Of a stretch of 64,000 bases of DNA, positions 35,604 to 44,097 are shown one piece after another. The notes beneath the pieces were generated by a model. That model searched no databases and had not been told where the DNA came from. It was given only the letters and a program-made list of their open reading frames with translations. How positions within the stretch are numbered: the first letter of the stretch is position 1; each line of letters begins with the position of its first letter. Both the position numbers and the translations under genes were made by a program. The stretch is from assembly GCF_003050835.1 (NCBI RefSeq), contig NZ_QAOJ01000002.1:492529-556528 (forward strand), given 5' to 3'. Source of the stretch: Pseudomonas sp. GV071 (GTDB lineage: Bacteria; Pseudomonadota; Gammaproteobacteria; Pseudomonadales; Pseudomonadaceae).

Positions 35604-36065
35604 TTAGTCGACTCGGTAGCACTCGATCCATACCCCGTGCTCGGCGGGATAGGTGACGACCCCCAAGAACAGGTGCTGTGTCAGCCACTGGTAGCGCGGG
35701 CTGTCGGTGGTGAACTGCGGTGTGCAGCGGCAGCGGTATTCGTGCTCCGGTATAGGCCACTGGCTCTGTGCCAGACGTTGACCTTTTTCAGTCAGCCTCA
35801 ACAGCCCTCGGTTGCGCACGCCAATCACCGCACCGTCGTCACAGTGCAGTTGGTAGTTGGCGTCCAGCACGCCGGTGCCGTCGTCGAGTTCCAGGTAGTA
35901 ATCCGCGCCGCCGCCGGGGACAACGCCCTCCAGGCCCGGGCCGGCGAAACGGCCACCGAGAATCGGGTAATCGATACGCTCACCCAGCTCAGTGCGGCCG
36001 CGGCTGATGCCCGAGCCGATCTGTACGCTTAGGTACATGGCCAGTTGCAGCGTTGGCTCAGGCAT
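35604..36065 (-). CDS. DUF3237-family cytoplasmic protein (paralogue 2)
   Basis: 153 aa, no signal peptide. Same family as the gene at 31943-32548: YLSVQIGSGI, IDYPILGGRFAGP, GVVPGGGADYYLELDDGTG, YRCRCTPQF and QHLFLGVVTY. It overlaps the end of the PotF-like gene by 8 bp, so the two are translationally coupled. Two copies in one gene set, one exported and one not, suggest action on the same compound on both sides of the inner membrane (inference). Confidence 0.85.
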   Translation of the reverse strand: MPEPTLQLAMYLSVQIGSGISRGRTELGERIDYPILGGRFAGPGLEGVVPGGGADYYLELDDGTGVLDANYQLHCDDGAVIGVRNRGLLRLTEKGQRLAQSQWPIPEHEYRCRCTPQFTTDSPRYQWLTQHLFLGVVTYPAEHGVWIECYRVD

Positions 36066-37161
36066 CGGAACGGATCCGGTTCCAAAGGCGTGTGAGCAAC
36101 CGTTGCGCAGCCATTTTCGGCGGCTCGATCTGGAACAGCAGGTGGCGATCGGCCTCAGGCACGAACAGGTTTTTCTCGCTCAGCAGCTCCGGGTTGATCA
36201 GTGCGGTACTGGCCGGGTTGGGGTTGGGGTAGCCGATCTGGTTGGTGATGCGCGCGATCACCTCTGGCTGTAGCAAGTAGTCGATAAAGGCGTGGGCCTG
36301 TTTGAGGTTTTTCGCGCCTTTGGGAATCACCATATCGTCGGACCACTGCAGCGTGCCCTGACGCGGCAAGGCCATGCGGATGTCGATGCCGTTGTTGGCC
36401 GCCAGCGCCATGTTGCGCGCCGCCAGCATGCCGCCGGACCAACCCAGGGCCACGCAGATGTCGCCGTTGGCGAGGTCCTGCGGGTACTTGGCCGAGTTGA
36501 AGTAACGCACGTAGGGGCGGATGGATTTGATCAGTGCTTCGGCCTTGGCGTAGTCCTCGGTTTTGGCGCTGCTGGGGTTCAGGCCCAGGTAGTGCAGGGC
36601 GATGGGCACCACTTCATCCGGGCTGTCGAGAATCGCCACCCCGCACTGGCTGAGCTTGGCGATGTTCTCGGGCTTGAACAGCAGGTCGTAGTCGCGCATG
36701 TCGACGTCCTTGCCCAACACCGCTTCCACCTTGGCTTTGTTGTAGCCCAGCAAGGTGCTGCCCCACAGGTACGGCACGGCATAGCGGTTGCCCGGGTCCA
36801 GTTGCTGACGCTGGGCCATGAAGGCCGGGTCGAGCTGGTTCCAGTGCGGCAATTGCTCGCGGTCCAGCGGCTGCAAGGCTTTGGCGGCTACCAGGTTGGG
36901 CACCTGGCTGCTGCTGGGGAACGCCACGTCATAGCCGGCCGAACCGGTCAGCAACTTGGCTTCGAGGGTCTGTGGGCTGTCGAACACGTCGTAGACCAGG
37001 TTGATGCCGGTCTGCGCTTTGAAGTCGTCCAGCACGTCTTTGGGCAGGTACTCGATCCAGTTGTAAATGCGCAGCTCGCCGCCGATTTTTTCGGCGTGCG
37101 CGGCCAGGCTGGCGCTACCGATCAGCAGCCCGAGCAAGCAGTGTTTCAGCACGTGTTTCAT
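36058..37161 (-). CDS. PotF/SpuD-like polyamine-binding periplasmic protein (orphan)
   Basis: 367 aa with a signal peptide (AHA-EKIG). ELRIYNWIEYLPKDVLDDFKAQTGINLVYDVFDS and PYLWGSTLLGYN are PotF-family motifs. Amine ligands are expected for the family, though these proteins have diverged to other cations. No permease or ATPase gene is nearby. It is 21 bp behind the NylB-like hydrolase gene and overlaps the DUF3237 gene, so it belongs to this catabolic set. It is clearly different in sequence from the orphan at 17407-18486. Confidence 0.88.
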   Translation of the reverse strand: MKHVLKHCLLGLLIGSASLAAHAEKIGGELRIYNWIEYLPKDVLDDFKAQTGINLVYDVFDSPQTLEAKLLTGSAGYDVAFPSSSQVPNLVAAKALQPLDREQLPHWNQLDPAFMAQRQQLDPGNRYAVPYLWGSTLLGYNKAKVEAVLGKDVDMRDYDLLFKPENIAKLSQCGVAILDSPDEVVPIALHYLGLNPSSAKTEDYAKAEALIKSIRPYVRYFNSAKYPQDLANGDICVALGWSGGMLAARNMALAANNGIDIRMALPRQGTLQWSDDMVIPKGAKNLKQAHAFIDYLLQPEVIARITNQIGYPNPNPASTALINPELLSEKNLFVPEADRHLLFQIEPPKMAAQRLLTRLWNRIRSDA

Positions 37162-37182
37162 AACAGCTCCTGAAAGAGGTAG

Positions 37183-38421
37183 TCAGATCGCGCTGGCCAG
37201 GGAACGCACCAACCGCAAGGTATCGATATCCAGCACACTTTCGGCAATCGGCAGGGACGACTGTTTGACGATCACCACCTGCTGAGCGAAGTCGATATAC
37301 AGAATCTGGCCGTGGATACCCACCGCCAGCAGCGCCTCGCCCGGGTACACATACCATTGGCTTTTGTAGGTGGCGCCGGGGCTCCACAGGGCAAAGTTTT
37401 CGTTGGCGGCGTAGATGGCCGGGTCGCCGCCTTGCAGCACCGAATCGATGGCCGCCGCCGGAATCAGTTGCTGGCCGTGGGCGTCGCCCTTGGCCAACAG
37501 CAGTGAGCCGAAGCGCGCCATGTCGCGCAGCGTGGCATTGAAGCCGGCGCCGGCGACGTTGCGGCCCCAGGGGTCGGCAACAAAAAAGCCATCGCGCTCG
37601 CAACCCAGGCCCTGCCACACCTCACGCAGGTGCTCGGCGCAGCTGCGGCCGCTGGCGCGCTCCATCACCCAGGCCAGCGCTTCGGTGGTGGCCGTCACGT
37701 AATGGAAGAAACCGCCGTGTTCGCCATTCTTGCGAGTGGCCGGCAGGTATTCGTACAGCGACTGGCTGGCGCTGATGCCAGGTGGCGGCACGGTCAGACC
37801 GCAGGCATAGCCGAACTGGGAGCTGCCGGAGAGCGGGTCGTCGTAGACCTCGTCGTAATCGATAGCCACCGCCATATCCAGCAACTGGCGCACAGTGGCA
37901 TCGCCAAAGGCACTGCCACTGAGCTCGGCGACATACTCACTAGCCAGTGCCTCCGCACGCAGTTGGCCGCTGCCGAGCATGGCTTCGGCCAGCACACCAA
38001 TCAGCGATTTGGTCACTGAAAACATGATGTGACGTTTGTGCGCCTGGTGGCCGTTGAAGTAGTCCTCCTGCACCACCGCGCCGTTTTTCATCACCAGCCA
38101 GCCATCGGTGTAGCTGGCCTGCAGATGCTGTTGCAGCGTGACGGTGTGGCCAGCGGCGCTCTCGAAACTGAAGTCAGTCAGCGATTGGCTGGCGCTGGCC
38201 AAAGGCGAGCTCGGCTTGGCGCCGCGTTCCACGCTGATGCTCGGGCGAATGCGCCCCAGGTTATGAAAGGCCCAGCGGTTGTGCGGCGGGCTCATGAAGT
38301 TGTGCCAGGTCACCCGGTGCTCAGAGGCAGGCGGGAAACCCTGCATCAACGGCGGGGTGGGTGCTGCACCTTCTTCATAGGCACCCAGCAGGGCCTGGGC
38401 GAAATCGCTGGTCATGGGCAT
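37183..38421 (-). CDS. Serine hydrolase, class C beta-lactamase fold, NylB-like (amide or ester hydrolase)
   Basis: About 412 aa, no signal peptide. SVTK at 135-138 gives the Ser-xxx-Lys catalytic pair of the class C beta-lactamase/esterase fold. The overall layout (N-terminal MQGFPPASEHRVTWHNF, then SYTDGWLVMKNGAVVQEDYFNG before the active Ser) resembles 6-aminohexanoate-dimer hydrolases (NylB type), which cut short amides and esters. ATG at 38421 is chosen; an ATG two codons later and an extension to 38472 are possible. First gene of the minus-strand set, facing the TetR regulator across a 123-bp region with a strong palindrome. The natural substrate is unknown. Confidence 0.82.
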   Translation of the reverse strand: MPMTSDFAQALLGAYEEGAAPTPPLMQGFPPASEHRVTWHNFMSPPHNRWAFHNLGRIRPSISVERGAKPSSPLASASQSLTDFSFESAAGHTVTLQQHLQASYTDGWLVMKNGAVVQEDYFNGHQAHKRHIMFSVTKSLIGVLAEAMLGSGQLRAEALASEYVAELSGSAFGDATVRQLLDMAVAIDYDEVYDDPLSGSSQFGYACGLTVPPPGISASQSLYEYLPATRKNGEHGGFFHYVTATTEALAWVMERASGRSCAEHLREVWQGLGCERDGFFVADPWGRNVAGAGFNATLRDMARFGSLLLAKGDAHGQQLIPAAAIDSVLQGGDPAIYAANENFALWSPGATYKSQWYVYPGEALLAVGIHGQILYIDFAQQVVIVKQSSLPIAESVLDIDTLRLVRSLASAI

Positions 38422-38466
38422 GTCTCGTCGTTGGCGATGACATGTTTTATTCATATAAAAACTTAT

Positions 38467-38487
38467 GGTCAACTAAAAATATTGACC
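38467..38487. promoter_or_regulatory. TetR operator candidate
   Basis: GGTCAA (38467-38472), nine A/T-rich bases, TTGACC (38482-38487): a perfect inverted repeat that extends to 9 bp per arm with one mismatch. It lies centrally between the divergent hydrolase and TetR genes in a strongly AT-rich stretch, so one dimer could control both. Confidence 0.6.
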
Positions 38488-38544
38488 GTAATCTAAATTT
38501 GCCTAGAATCAGCCACTTATAAAAGCGGTTTGAGGAGGCATCGC

Positions 38545-39147
38545 GTGACCGGTTTACGCCAGCGGCAAAAGGAACAGCGCAGGGAAGCCATAGTCGCGGC
38601 AGCGCTGGGGCTCTTCGAAACACAGGGCTTCGCCGCCACCACCGTGGAGCAGATCGCCGTGCAGGCCGGGGTGTCGACGCCCACGGTGTTCAACTACTTC
38701 GGCAACAAACAGGAGATTCTCCTGGCCCTGGTGGAGCACGCCGACAAACAAGCCATCATCGACGCACGCTCGCAGATCCCCGACTTCGATAACGCCGTGG
38801 ACGCCATGTGCCACCTCGAATCGCTGATCGTGCGCCACGAACTCAGCGTGCTGCCCCCCGCGATCTGGCGCGAGCTGCTGCCCCTGAGCATGCTCACCGC
38901 GCCACCGGAACAAGTCTCCACCCTCAACGCCGGCCTGGTCGGCGAAATCGCCAGCCTGCTGCGCGAACTGCAAGACCGAAAAATGCTCAGCACCACAGTG
39001 GACGTCGACTTCGTCGCCTACTTCCTCAACGACTACAGCTCCATGCTGTTCATGCGTCTGGTGCAAGCCGACGTCCCCGACTTCGACGGCCACGCGCAAC
39101 GCATCCGCCAACTCACCCAGACCCTGTTCGACGGGTTGAAACCCTGA
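38545..39147 (+). CDS. TetR/AcrR-family regulator
   Basis: 200 aa. The N-terminal HTH (AIVAAALGLFETQGFAATTVEQIAVQAGVSTPTVFNYFGNKQEILLALV) is textbook TetR, followed by a helical ligand domain. GTG at 38545 has AGGAGG six bases upstream, which decides the start. It probably represses the divergent 38421-to-31943 gene set and itself through GGTCAA-N9-TTGACC. A terminator follows at 39190-39213. Confidence 0.92.
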   Translation: MTGLRQRQKEQRREAIVAAALGLFETQGFAATTVEQIAVQAGVSTPTVFNYFGNKQEILLALVEHADKQAIIDARSQIPDFDNAVDAMCHLESLIVRHELSVLPPAIWRELLPLSMLTAPPEQVSTLNAGLVGEIASLLRELQDRKMLSTTVDVDFVAYFLNDYSSMLFMRLVQADVPDFDGHAQRIRQLTQTLFDGLKP

Positions 39148-39189
39148 CCGACTCTTGCGGCTTGCGCTCCCCGTGCCAGTCGCCTGTAG

Positions 39190-39213
39190 AACGCCACGCG
39201 AGAGGCGTTTTTT
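39190..39213 (+). terminator. Rho-independent terminator after the TetR gene
   Basis: AACGCC (39190-39195) pairs with GGCGTT (39204-39209) across an 8-nt loop and runs into a T tract, 42 bp behind the TetR stop. Confidence 0.8.
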
Positions 39214-39472
39214 GCCGCCCCAGCCTGCTGGCCATGATGTGTGAGCGTTGTGGTTGAAGGGTGTGGGCGGCTTTTTTGCGATGGGGGCAGTGCAGAGCCA
39301 GGCGAGGGAGGCAGTAACCCGCCTATTTCCACTTCCCCATTTGGTTCTTTTAACTTAGTTTAACTGTGTTTTTGAGATGTTTGATTTCGTGAGTCTTGCT
39401 ACAGCCCCTATTTATCGAGGTCTCACTCAATTTTTTTAAGATAACGTCTAAGCCCTTTCGAGATATTTAACG
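39214..39472. other. AT-rich gene-free stretch before the Fic gene
   Basis: From about 39330 the base composition drops well below that of the neighbouring genes, with runs such as TTTTAACTTAGTTTAAC and AATTTTTTTAAG. No gene or clear promoter can be assigned. It fits a junction of acquired DNA carrying the Fic gene. Confidence 0.5.
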
Positions 39473-40627
39473 ATGGCTGAATTTTCTCATCACCAGCTTG
39501 AACTGCTGAATCCGTCGTTCGATTCCGAGCTGGCTGATGTGCTGATGGAGCTTGAGCAACTTCGTCGACTGCGTCTTGAAGGTGATACACCGCCTGCGGT
39601 TTTCTTTCAGTTGAAGTCGCTATTCCATACCTTGGAAAGTCTCGGTTCTGCCCGAATCGAGGGAAACCACACCACACTGGCCGATTACATCGATAGCAAG
39701 GTTGAAGGCGAAGCCGAGGGAACTGATCAACTGCGCGAAGTAGCCAATATTGAAAAAGCCATGGATTTCGTCGAGACCGTCATGGCCCCCGGCGAACCAT
39801 TGACTGAGCGAACCATTCGGGAGCTGCACAGCGTTGCTGTGCAAGGGTTGGAGCGAGAGGGTGATCGTACGCCGGGCGCCTATCGGACTGCTGGGGTGCG
39901 TATCGCCCAATCAGACCATCTGCCACCAGAAGCCATGATGGTTCCCGGCTATATGGAGGAACTGGTCGCGTTTGTGAATAAAAAGGATCCGCCCAAATAC
40001 GACCTGATGAAGGTCGCGCTTGCGCACCATCGCTTCGGCTGGATCCACCCATTTAGCAATGGCAACGGTCGCGTTGTGCGGCTGCTTACTTATGCGCTGA
40101 TGATCAAGTACGGTTTTAATGTCAGCACGGGTGGCCGGGTGCTCAACCCGACGGCAATTTTTTGCAATGACCGCGAGCGTTACTACGCCATGCTGGCAAC
40201 TGCCGATCAAGGCACCCATACCGGTCTGGAGGCCTGGTGTACCTACGTACTCGATGGCATTCGCGTAGAGCTGGAAAAGGTCGACAGGTTGACTCACTAC
40301 AGCTACCTGACCAAGCACATTCTCGGCCCGGCCGTCACCATGGCCAGAGAGCGGGAGTGGATCACGGATGCAGAGCGATTGGTGTTAGGGGCGGCTATCG
40401 ACGCGAAGGTGGTGAAGTCTGGCGATATCGCTGCCGTTTTACCGACGCTGAGCGCCGGGCAGCGCACCTATCAGATCCGCAAGCTAGTGGATCAGGGCAT
40501 GCTGCTGCCCATCGCCCCAGGCGCCCGTCAGTACACCATCGGCTTTTCCAGCAATTTCCTGATTCGCGGCGTGATCAAAGCGCTCCGTGACCAAGGTTTC
40601 ATTCCGGACCCGTTGGATAAGCCATAG
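39473..40627 (+). CDS. Fic-domain AMP-transferase with N-terminal inhibitory helix
   Basis: 384 aa. The Fic motif [12 protein letters not shown] at 192-203 is complete, including the catalytic His and the Asn-Gly-Asn-Gly-Arg anion loop. This predicts AMPylation of a target protein. The inhibitory motif S/T-xxx-E-G/N is present as SARIEG (59-64), placing it in the class with the autoinhibitory helix on the same chain, so no separate antitoxin is needed. The C-terminal about 70 residues ([32 protein letters not shown]) look like a winged helix, suggesting DNA binding. Weak ribosome-binding site and AT-rich upstream DNA. Target unknown. Confidence 0.93.
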   Translation: MAEFSHHQLELLNPSFDSELADVLMELEQLRRLRLEGDTPPAVFFQLKSLFHTLESLGSARIEGNHTTLADYIDSKVEGEAEGTDQLREVANIEKAMDFVETVMAPGEPLTERTIRELHSVAVQGLEREGDRTPGAYRTAGVRIAQSDHLPPEAMMVPGYMEELVAFVNKKDPPKYDLMKVALAHHRFGWIHPFSNGNGRVVRLLTYALMIKYGFNVSTGGRVLNPTAIFCNDRERYYAMLATADQGTHTGLEAWCTYVLDGIRVELEKVDRLTHYSYLTKHILGPAVTMAREREWITDAERLVLGAAIDAKVVKSGDIAAVLPTLSAGQRTYQIRKLVDQGMLLPIAPGARQYTIGFSSNFLIRGVIKALRDQGFIPDPLDKP

Positions 40628-40667
40628 GAAATGGCAAGTTGAGCGCTGCTTGTGCGCCAGAAACGAA

Positions 40668-40695
40668 AAAGCCCCAGGCATTCACCCGGGGCTTT
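40668..40695. terminator. Bidirectional terminator between the Fic gene and tRNA-Arg
   Basis: AAAGCCCC (40668-40675) pairs with GGGGCTTT (40688-40695) over 12 nt. On the minus strand it ends in GGGGCTTTTTCG, suiting the tRNA gene; on the plus strand it can end the Fic message. Confidence 0.8.
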
Positions 40696-40705
40696 CTCAT
40701 TTATA

Positions 40706-40782
40706 TGGTGCACCAGGCGGGATTCGAACCCACGACCCCTGCCTTCGGAGGGCAGTACTCTATCCAGCTGAGCTACTGGTGC
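40706..40782 (-). tRNA. tRNA-Arg (anticodon CCG)
   Basis: A 77-nt cloverleaf with encoded CCA. Acceptor GCACCAG pairs with CTGGTGC, the D arm reads AGCTCAGCTGGATAGAGT, the anticodon stem CTGCC/GGCAG encloses the loop CTCCGAA with anticodon CCG (reads CGG), and the T loop is GTTCGAATC. No integrase gene or repeated 3' end is seen next to it. Confidence 0.97.
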
Positions 40783-40962
40783 AGCGCGGCGCCATGATAC
40801 GCATGTCGCTCGCGGGCGTCCATGGCGGGGCGTTTTGTTCGCTTTATCAAACGAAAGTACTAATCCCTGAGGGTGGCTGATCAGAAAAGCAGCAACTTTT
40901 GTGGGTTTTCGTACATTTTTTCGAACAGGCTATTGCCCTTTAGCGGTGACCTCCCTAGGATT

Positions 40963-40980
40963 CGTTTGAGATTTCAAACG
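40963..40980. promoter_or_regulatory. Palindrome upstream of gabD
   Basis: CGTTTGA (40963-40969), GATT, TCAAACG (40974-40980): a perfect 7-bp inverted repeat 179 bp before gabD. It may be a regulator site. The remainder of the 376-bp gap 40783-41158 shows no gene; near its end there is a CCGCCATGGCGG palindrome. Confidence 0.35.
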
Positions 40981-41158
40981 CCCTCGACGCTCATAGCCAC
41001 AGACCGAACCAAGCGATCTGAGGCTGTTCAAAAAGCCCGTCATCAGCGCTCAATCCGTTCTACGTGTCATCCACTATTCTTCGCTGCAGCCTTTAACCGC
41101 TGCGGCGGCTTACAACAATTTTGCCTGCCGCCATGGCGGTGGGCTAAAGGAGACGGCT

Positions 41159-42607
41159 ATGCAACTCAAAGACGCTCAATTGTTTCGCCAGCAAGCCTTT
41201 ATCGACGGCGCCTGGGTGGACGCAGACAGTGGCCAGACCATCAAGGTCAACAACCCGGCCACCAACGAGATTCTCGGCACCGTGCCGAAAATGGGCGGCG
41301 CTGAAACCAAGCGTGCCATCGAAGCTGCTGAAAAGGCCCTGCCGGGCTGGCGTTCGCTGACCGCTAAAGAGCGCGCGAACAAGCTGCGTCGCTGGTTTGA
41401 GTTGATGATCGAAAACCAGGACGACCTCGGTCGCCTGATGACCCTCGAGCAGGGCAAGCCATTGGCCGAAGCCAAGGGCGAAATCGCTTACGCCGCTTCC
41501 TTCCTGGAGTGGTTCGCGGAAGAAGCCAAGCGTGTTTACGGCGACGTGATTCCGGGCCACCAGCCAGACAAACGCCTGCTGGTGCTCAAGCAGCCAATCG
41601 GGGTAACCGCCGCGATCACCCCGTGGAACTTCCCGGCCGCGATGATCACCCGTAAAGCCGGCCCGGCCCTGGCCGCTGGCTGCACCATGGTGCTCAAGCC
41701 TGCCAGCCAAACCCCTTATTCCGCTCTGGCCCTGGCCGAACTGGCGCAGCGTGCCGGCATTCCGAAAGGCGTGTTCAGCGTGGTTACCGGTAGCGCCGGC
41801 GACATCGGCAGCGAGCTGACCAGCAACCCGATCGTGCGCAAGCTGTCGTTCACCGGCTCGACCGAAATCGGTCGTCAGCTGATGGCTGAATGCGCCCACG
41901 ACATCAAGAAAGTCTCGCTGGAACTGGGCGGCAACGCGCCGTTCATTGTGTTCGACGATGCTGATCTGGACGCCGCCGTCGAAGGCGCGCTGATCTCCAA
42001 GTACCGCAACAATGGCCAGACCTGCGTTTGCGCCAACCGTCTGTACATTCAAGACAGCGTGTACGACGCGTTTGTGGAGAAACTGAAAGTGGCCGTCGCC
42101 AAACTCAAGATCGGTAACGGTCTGGAAGACGGCACCACCACCGGCCCGCTGATCGACAACAAGGCCGTGGCCAAAGTTGAAGAGCACATTGCCGACGCCC
42201 TGAGCAAAGGCGCGAAAATTGTGTTCGGCGGCAAGGCCCACAGCCTGGGCGGCAGCTTCTTCGAACCGACCATTCTGGTCGACGTGCCGAAAAACGCTGC
42301 AGTTGCCAAAGAAGAAACCTTCGGCCCGCTGGCGCCGCTGTTCCGCTTTAAAGACGAAGCCGATGTTATCGCCCAGGCGAACGACACCGAGTTCGGTCTG
42401 GCTTCGTACTTCTATGCTCGCGACCTGGGTCGTGTGTTCCGTGTGGCTGAAGCCCTGGAATACGGCATGGTGGGTATCAACACCGGTCTGATCTCCAACG
42501 AGGTAGCGCCGTTTGGTGGTATCAAGGCTTCTGGTCTTGGCCGCGAAGGCTCGAAATACGGCATCGAGGATTACCTCGAAATTAAGTATTTGTGCTTAGG
42601 CGTCTAA
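41159..42607 (+). CDS. gabD: GabD: NADP-dependent succinate-semialdehyde dehydrogenase
   Basis: 482 aa, the usual GabD length. Oxidises succinate semialdehyde to succinate, the last step of GABA degradation. Aldehyde dehydrogenase motifs: AAITPWNFPAAMI, SFTGSTEIGR, SLELGGNAPFIV with the general-base Glu, and catalytic Cys289 in NNGQTCVCANRL, where the second Cys two residues on is typical of GabD. AAGGAGA precedes the ATG. It is followed after a 186-bp structured spacer by gabT. Confidence 0.97.
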   Translation: MQLKDAQLFRQQAFIDGAWVDADSGQTIKVNNPATNEILGTVPKMGGAETKRAIEAAEKALPGWRSLTAKERANKLRRWFELMIENQDDLGRLMTLEQGKPLAEAKGEIAYAASFLEWFAEEAKRVYGDVIPGHQPDKRLLVLKQPIGVTAAITPWNFPAAMITRKAGPALAAGCTMVLKPASQTPYSALALAELAQRAGIPKGVFSVVTGSAGDIGSELTSNPIVRKLSFTGSTEIGRQLMAECAHDIKKVSLELGGNAPFIVFDDADLDAAVEGALISKYRNNGQTCVCANRLYIQDSVYDAFVEKLKVAVAKLKIGNGLEDGTTTGPLIDNKAVAKVEEHIADALSKGAKIVFGGKAHSLGGSFFEPTILVDVPKNAAVAKEETFGPLAPLFRFKDEADVIAQANDTEFGLASYFYARDLGRVFRVAEALEYGMVGINTGLISNEVAPFGGIKASGLGREGSKYGIEDYLEIKYLCLGV

Positions 42608-42614
42608 TGCAGCT

Positions 42615-42793
42615 TTGTAGTACCCCGGGGTGGAACCCACGAGCCGGCCCACCCGGGCATGCAGCACCGTAATAAAGAACCTGAGCAACCGGCAGGGCGT
42701 GGCAGTCGATCATCGAATGCTGCACGCGCCTTTCCCCGGTTGCGTTCATCCTTGAGCTGCGCCGCCCGATGAGCGGCGAATGAGGACTGCACC
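42615..42793 (+). ncRNA. Structured RNA between gabD and gabT (gabT RNA motif)
   Basis: The gabD-gabT spacer can form strong helices: GCAACCGG (42685-42692) with CCGGTTGC (42736-42743) enclosing a GGCGTGGCAG/CTGCACGCGCC arm, a GCCGC/GCGGC hairpin directly before the gabT ribosome-binding site, and a C/G-rich stem around 42622-42656. A conserved gabT RNA motif upstream of Pseudomonas gabT genes has been reported from comparative genomics; position and context match. I cannot run a covariance model to confirm it. A cis-regulatory role for gabT is assumed. Confidence 0.65.
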
Positions 42794-44074
42794 ATGAGCA
42801 AGACTAACGAATCCCTGATGCAACGCCGCATGGCCGCTGTACCGCGCGGTGTGGGCCAGATCCACCCGATTTTCGCTGAGCGTGCCGAGAACGCCACCGT
42901 GTGGGACGTCGAAGGCCGTGAGTTCATCGACTTCGCCGGCGGTATCGCCGTGCTCAACACAGGTCACCTGCACCCGAAAGTGGTTGCCGCGGTGCAAGAG
43001 CAACTGACCAAGCTGTCGCACACCTGCTTCCAGGTGCTGGCCTATGAACCCTATGTCGAGCTGTGCGAAGAAATCGCCAAGCGCGTGCCGGGTAACTTCG
43101 CCAAGAAAACCCTGCTGGTGACCTCCGGTTCCGAAGCCGTAGAAAACGCCGTGAAAATTGCCCGCGCTGCCACTGGCCGTGTCGGCGTAATCGCCTTCAC
43201 TGGCGCTTACCACGGCCGCACCATGATGACCCTCAGTCTCACCGGCAAAGTGGTGCCGTACTCCGCTGGCATGGGCCTGATGCCTGCCGGTGTATACCGC
43301 GCCCAGTCGCCGTGCGAGCTGCACGGGGTGAGCGAAGACGAGTCGATCGCCAGCATCGAGCGCATCTTCAAGAACGACGCACAGCCGTCGGACATCGCCG
43401 CCATCATCATCGAGCCGGTGCAGGGCGAAGGTGGTTTCTACACCAACTCCAAAGCTTTCATGCAGCGTCTGCGCGCCCTGTGCGACCAGCACGGCATCTT
43501 GCTGATCGCTGACGAAGTGCAAACCGGCGCTGGCCGTACCGGCACCTTCTTCGCCACCGAGCAGTTGGGTGTGATCCCGGACCTGACCACCTTCGCCAAA
43601 TCCGTCGGCGGCGGTTTCCCGATTTCCGGCGTCAGCGGTAAAGCCGAAATCATGGACGCCATCGCTCCGGGTGGCCTGGGCGGCACCTACGCCGGTAGCC
43701 CGATCGCCTGCGCCGCGGCCCTGGCCGTGCTGAAAGTGTTCGACGAAGAGAAACTGCTGGAACGCTCGCAAGCCCTGGGCGAACGCCTGAAGGCTGGTCT
43801 GCGTGACATTCAAGCCAAGCACAACGTGATTGGTGACGTGCGTGGCCTGGGCTCGATGATCGCCATCGAGCTGTTCGAAGGCGGCGACACCCACAAGCCG
43901 GCGGCTGAGCTGGTTGGCAAGATCGTCGCTCGTGCTCGCGAGAAAGGCCTGATCCTGCTGTCTTGCGGCACCTACTACAACGTCATCCGCTTCCTGATGC
44001 CGGTTACCATTCCTGAGGCACAACTGGACAAAGGCCTGGCCATTGTCGCTGAGTGCTTCGACGAACTCGCCTAG
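42794..44074 (+). CDS. gabT: GabT: 4-aminobutyrate--2-oxoglutarate aminotransferase
   Basis: 426 aa, class III PLP aminotransferase. Converts GABA to succinate semialdehyde, the substrate of GabD. PLP Lys269 in TFAKSVGGGFPISGV and the Asp in LLIADEVQTGAGRTG are in place; TSGSEAVENAVKIARAATGR and EPVQGEGGF are further family blocks. A ribosome-binding site (GAGGA) lies before the ATG at 42794. A UUCG-loop terminator follows. In pseudomonads the pathway serves GABA from putrescine and arginine breakdown. Confidence 0.97.
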   Translation: MSKTNESLMQRRMAAVPRGVGQIHPIFAERAENATVWDVEGREFIDFAGGIAVLNTGHLHPKVVAAVQEQLTKLSHTCFQVLAYEPYVELCEEIAKRVPGNFAKKTLLVTSGSEAVENAVKIARAATGRVGVIAFTGAYHGRTMMTLSLTGKVVPYSAGMGLMPAGVYRAQSPCELHGVSEDESIASIERIFKNDAQPSDIAAIIIEPVQGEGGFYTNSKAFMQRLRALCDQHGILLIADEVQTGAGRTGTFFATEQLGVIPDLTTFAKSVGGGFPISGVSGKAEIMDAIAPGGLGGTYAGSPIACAAALAVLKVFDEEKLLERSQALGERLKAGLRDIQAKHNVIGDVRGLGSMIAIELFEGGDTHKPAAELVGKIVARAREKGLILLSCGTYYNVIRFLMPVTIPEAQLDKGLAIVAECFDELA

Positions 44075-44097
44075 GGCTCACCAGCTCGGCAAGTTTG

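Noticed and set aside
40706..40782. Integrated element at tRNA-Arg
   Set aside because: No integrase gene, no duplicated tRNA 3' end and no phage genes within reach on either side.
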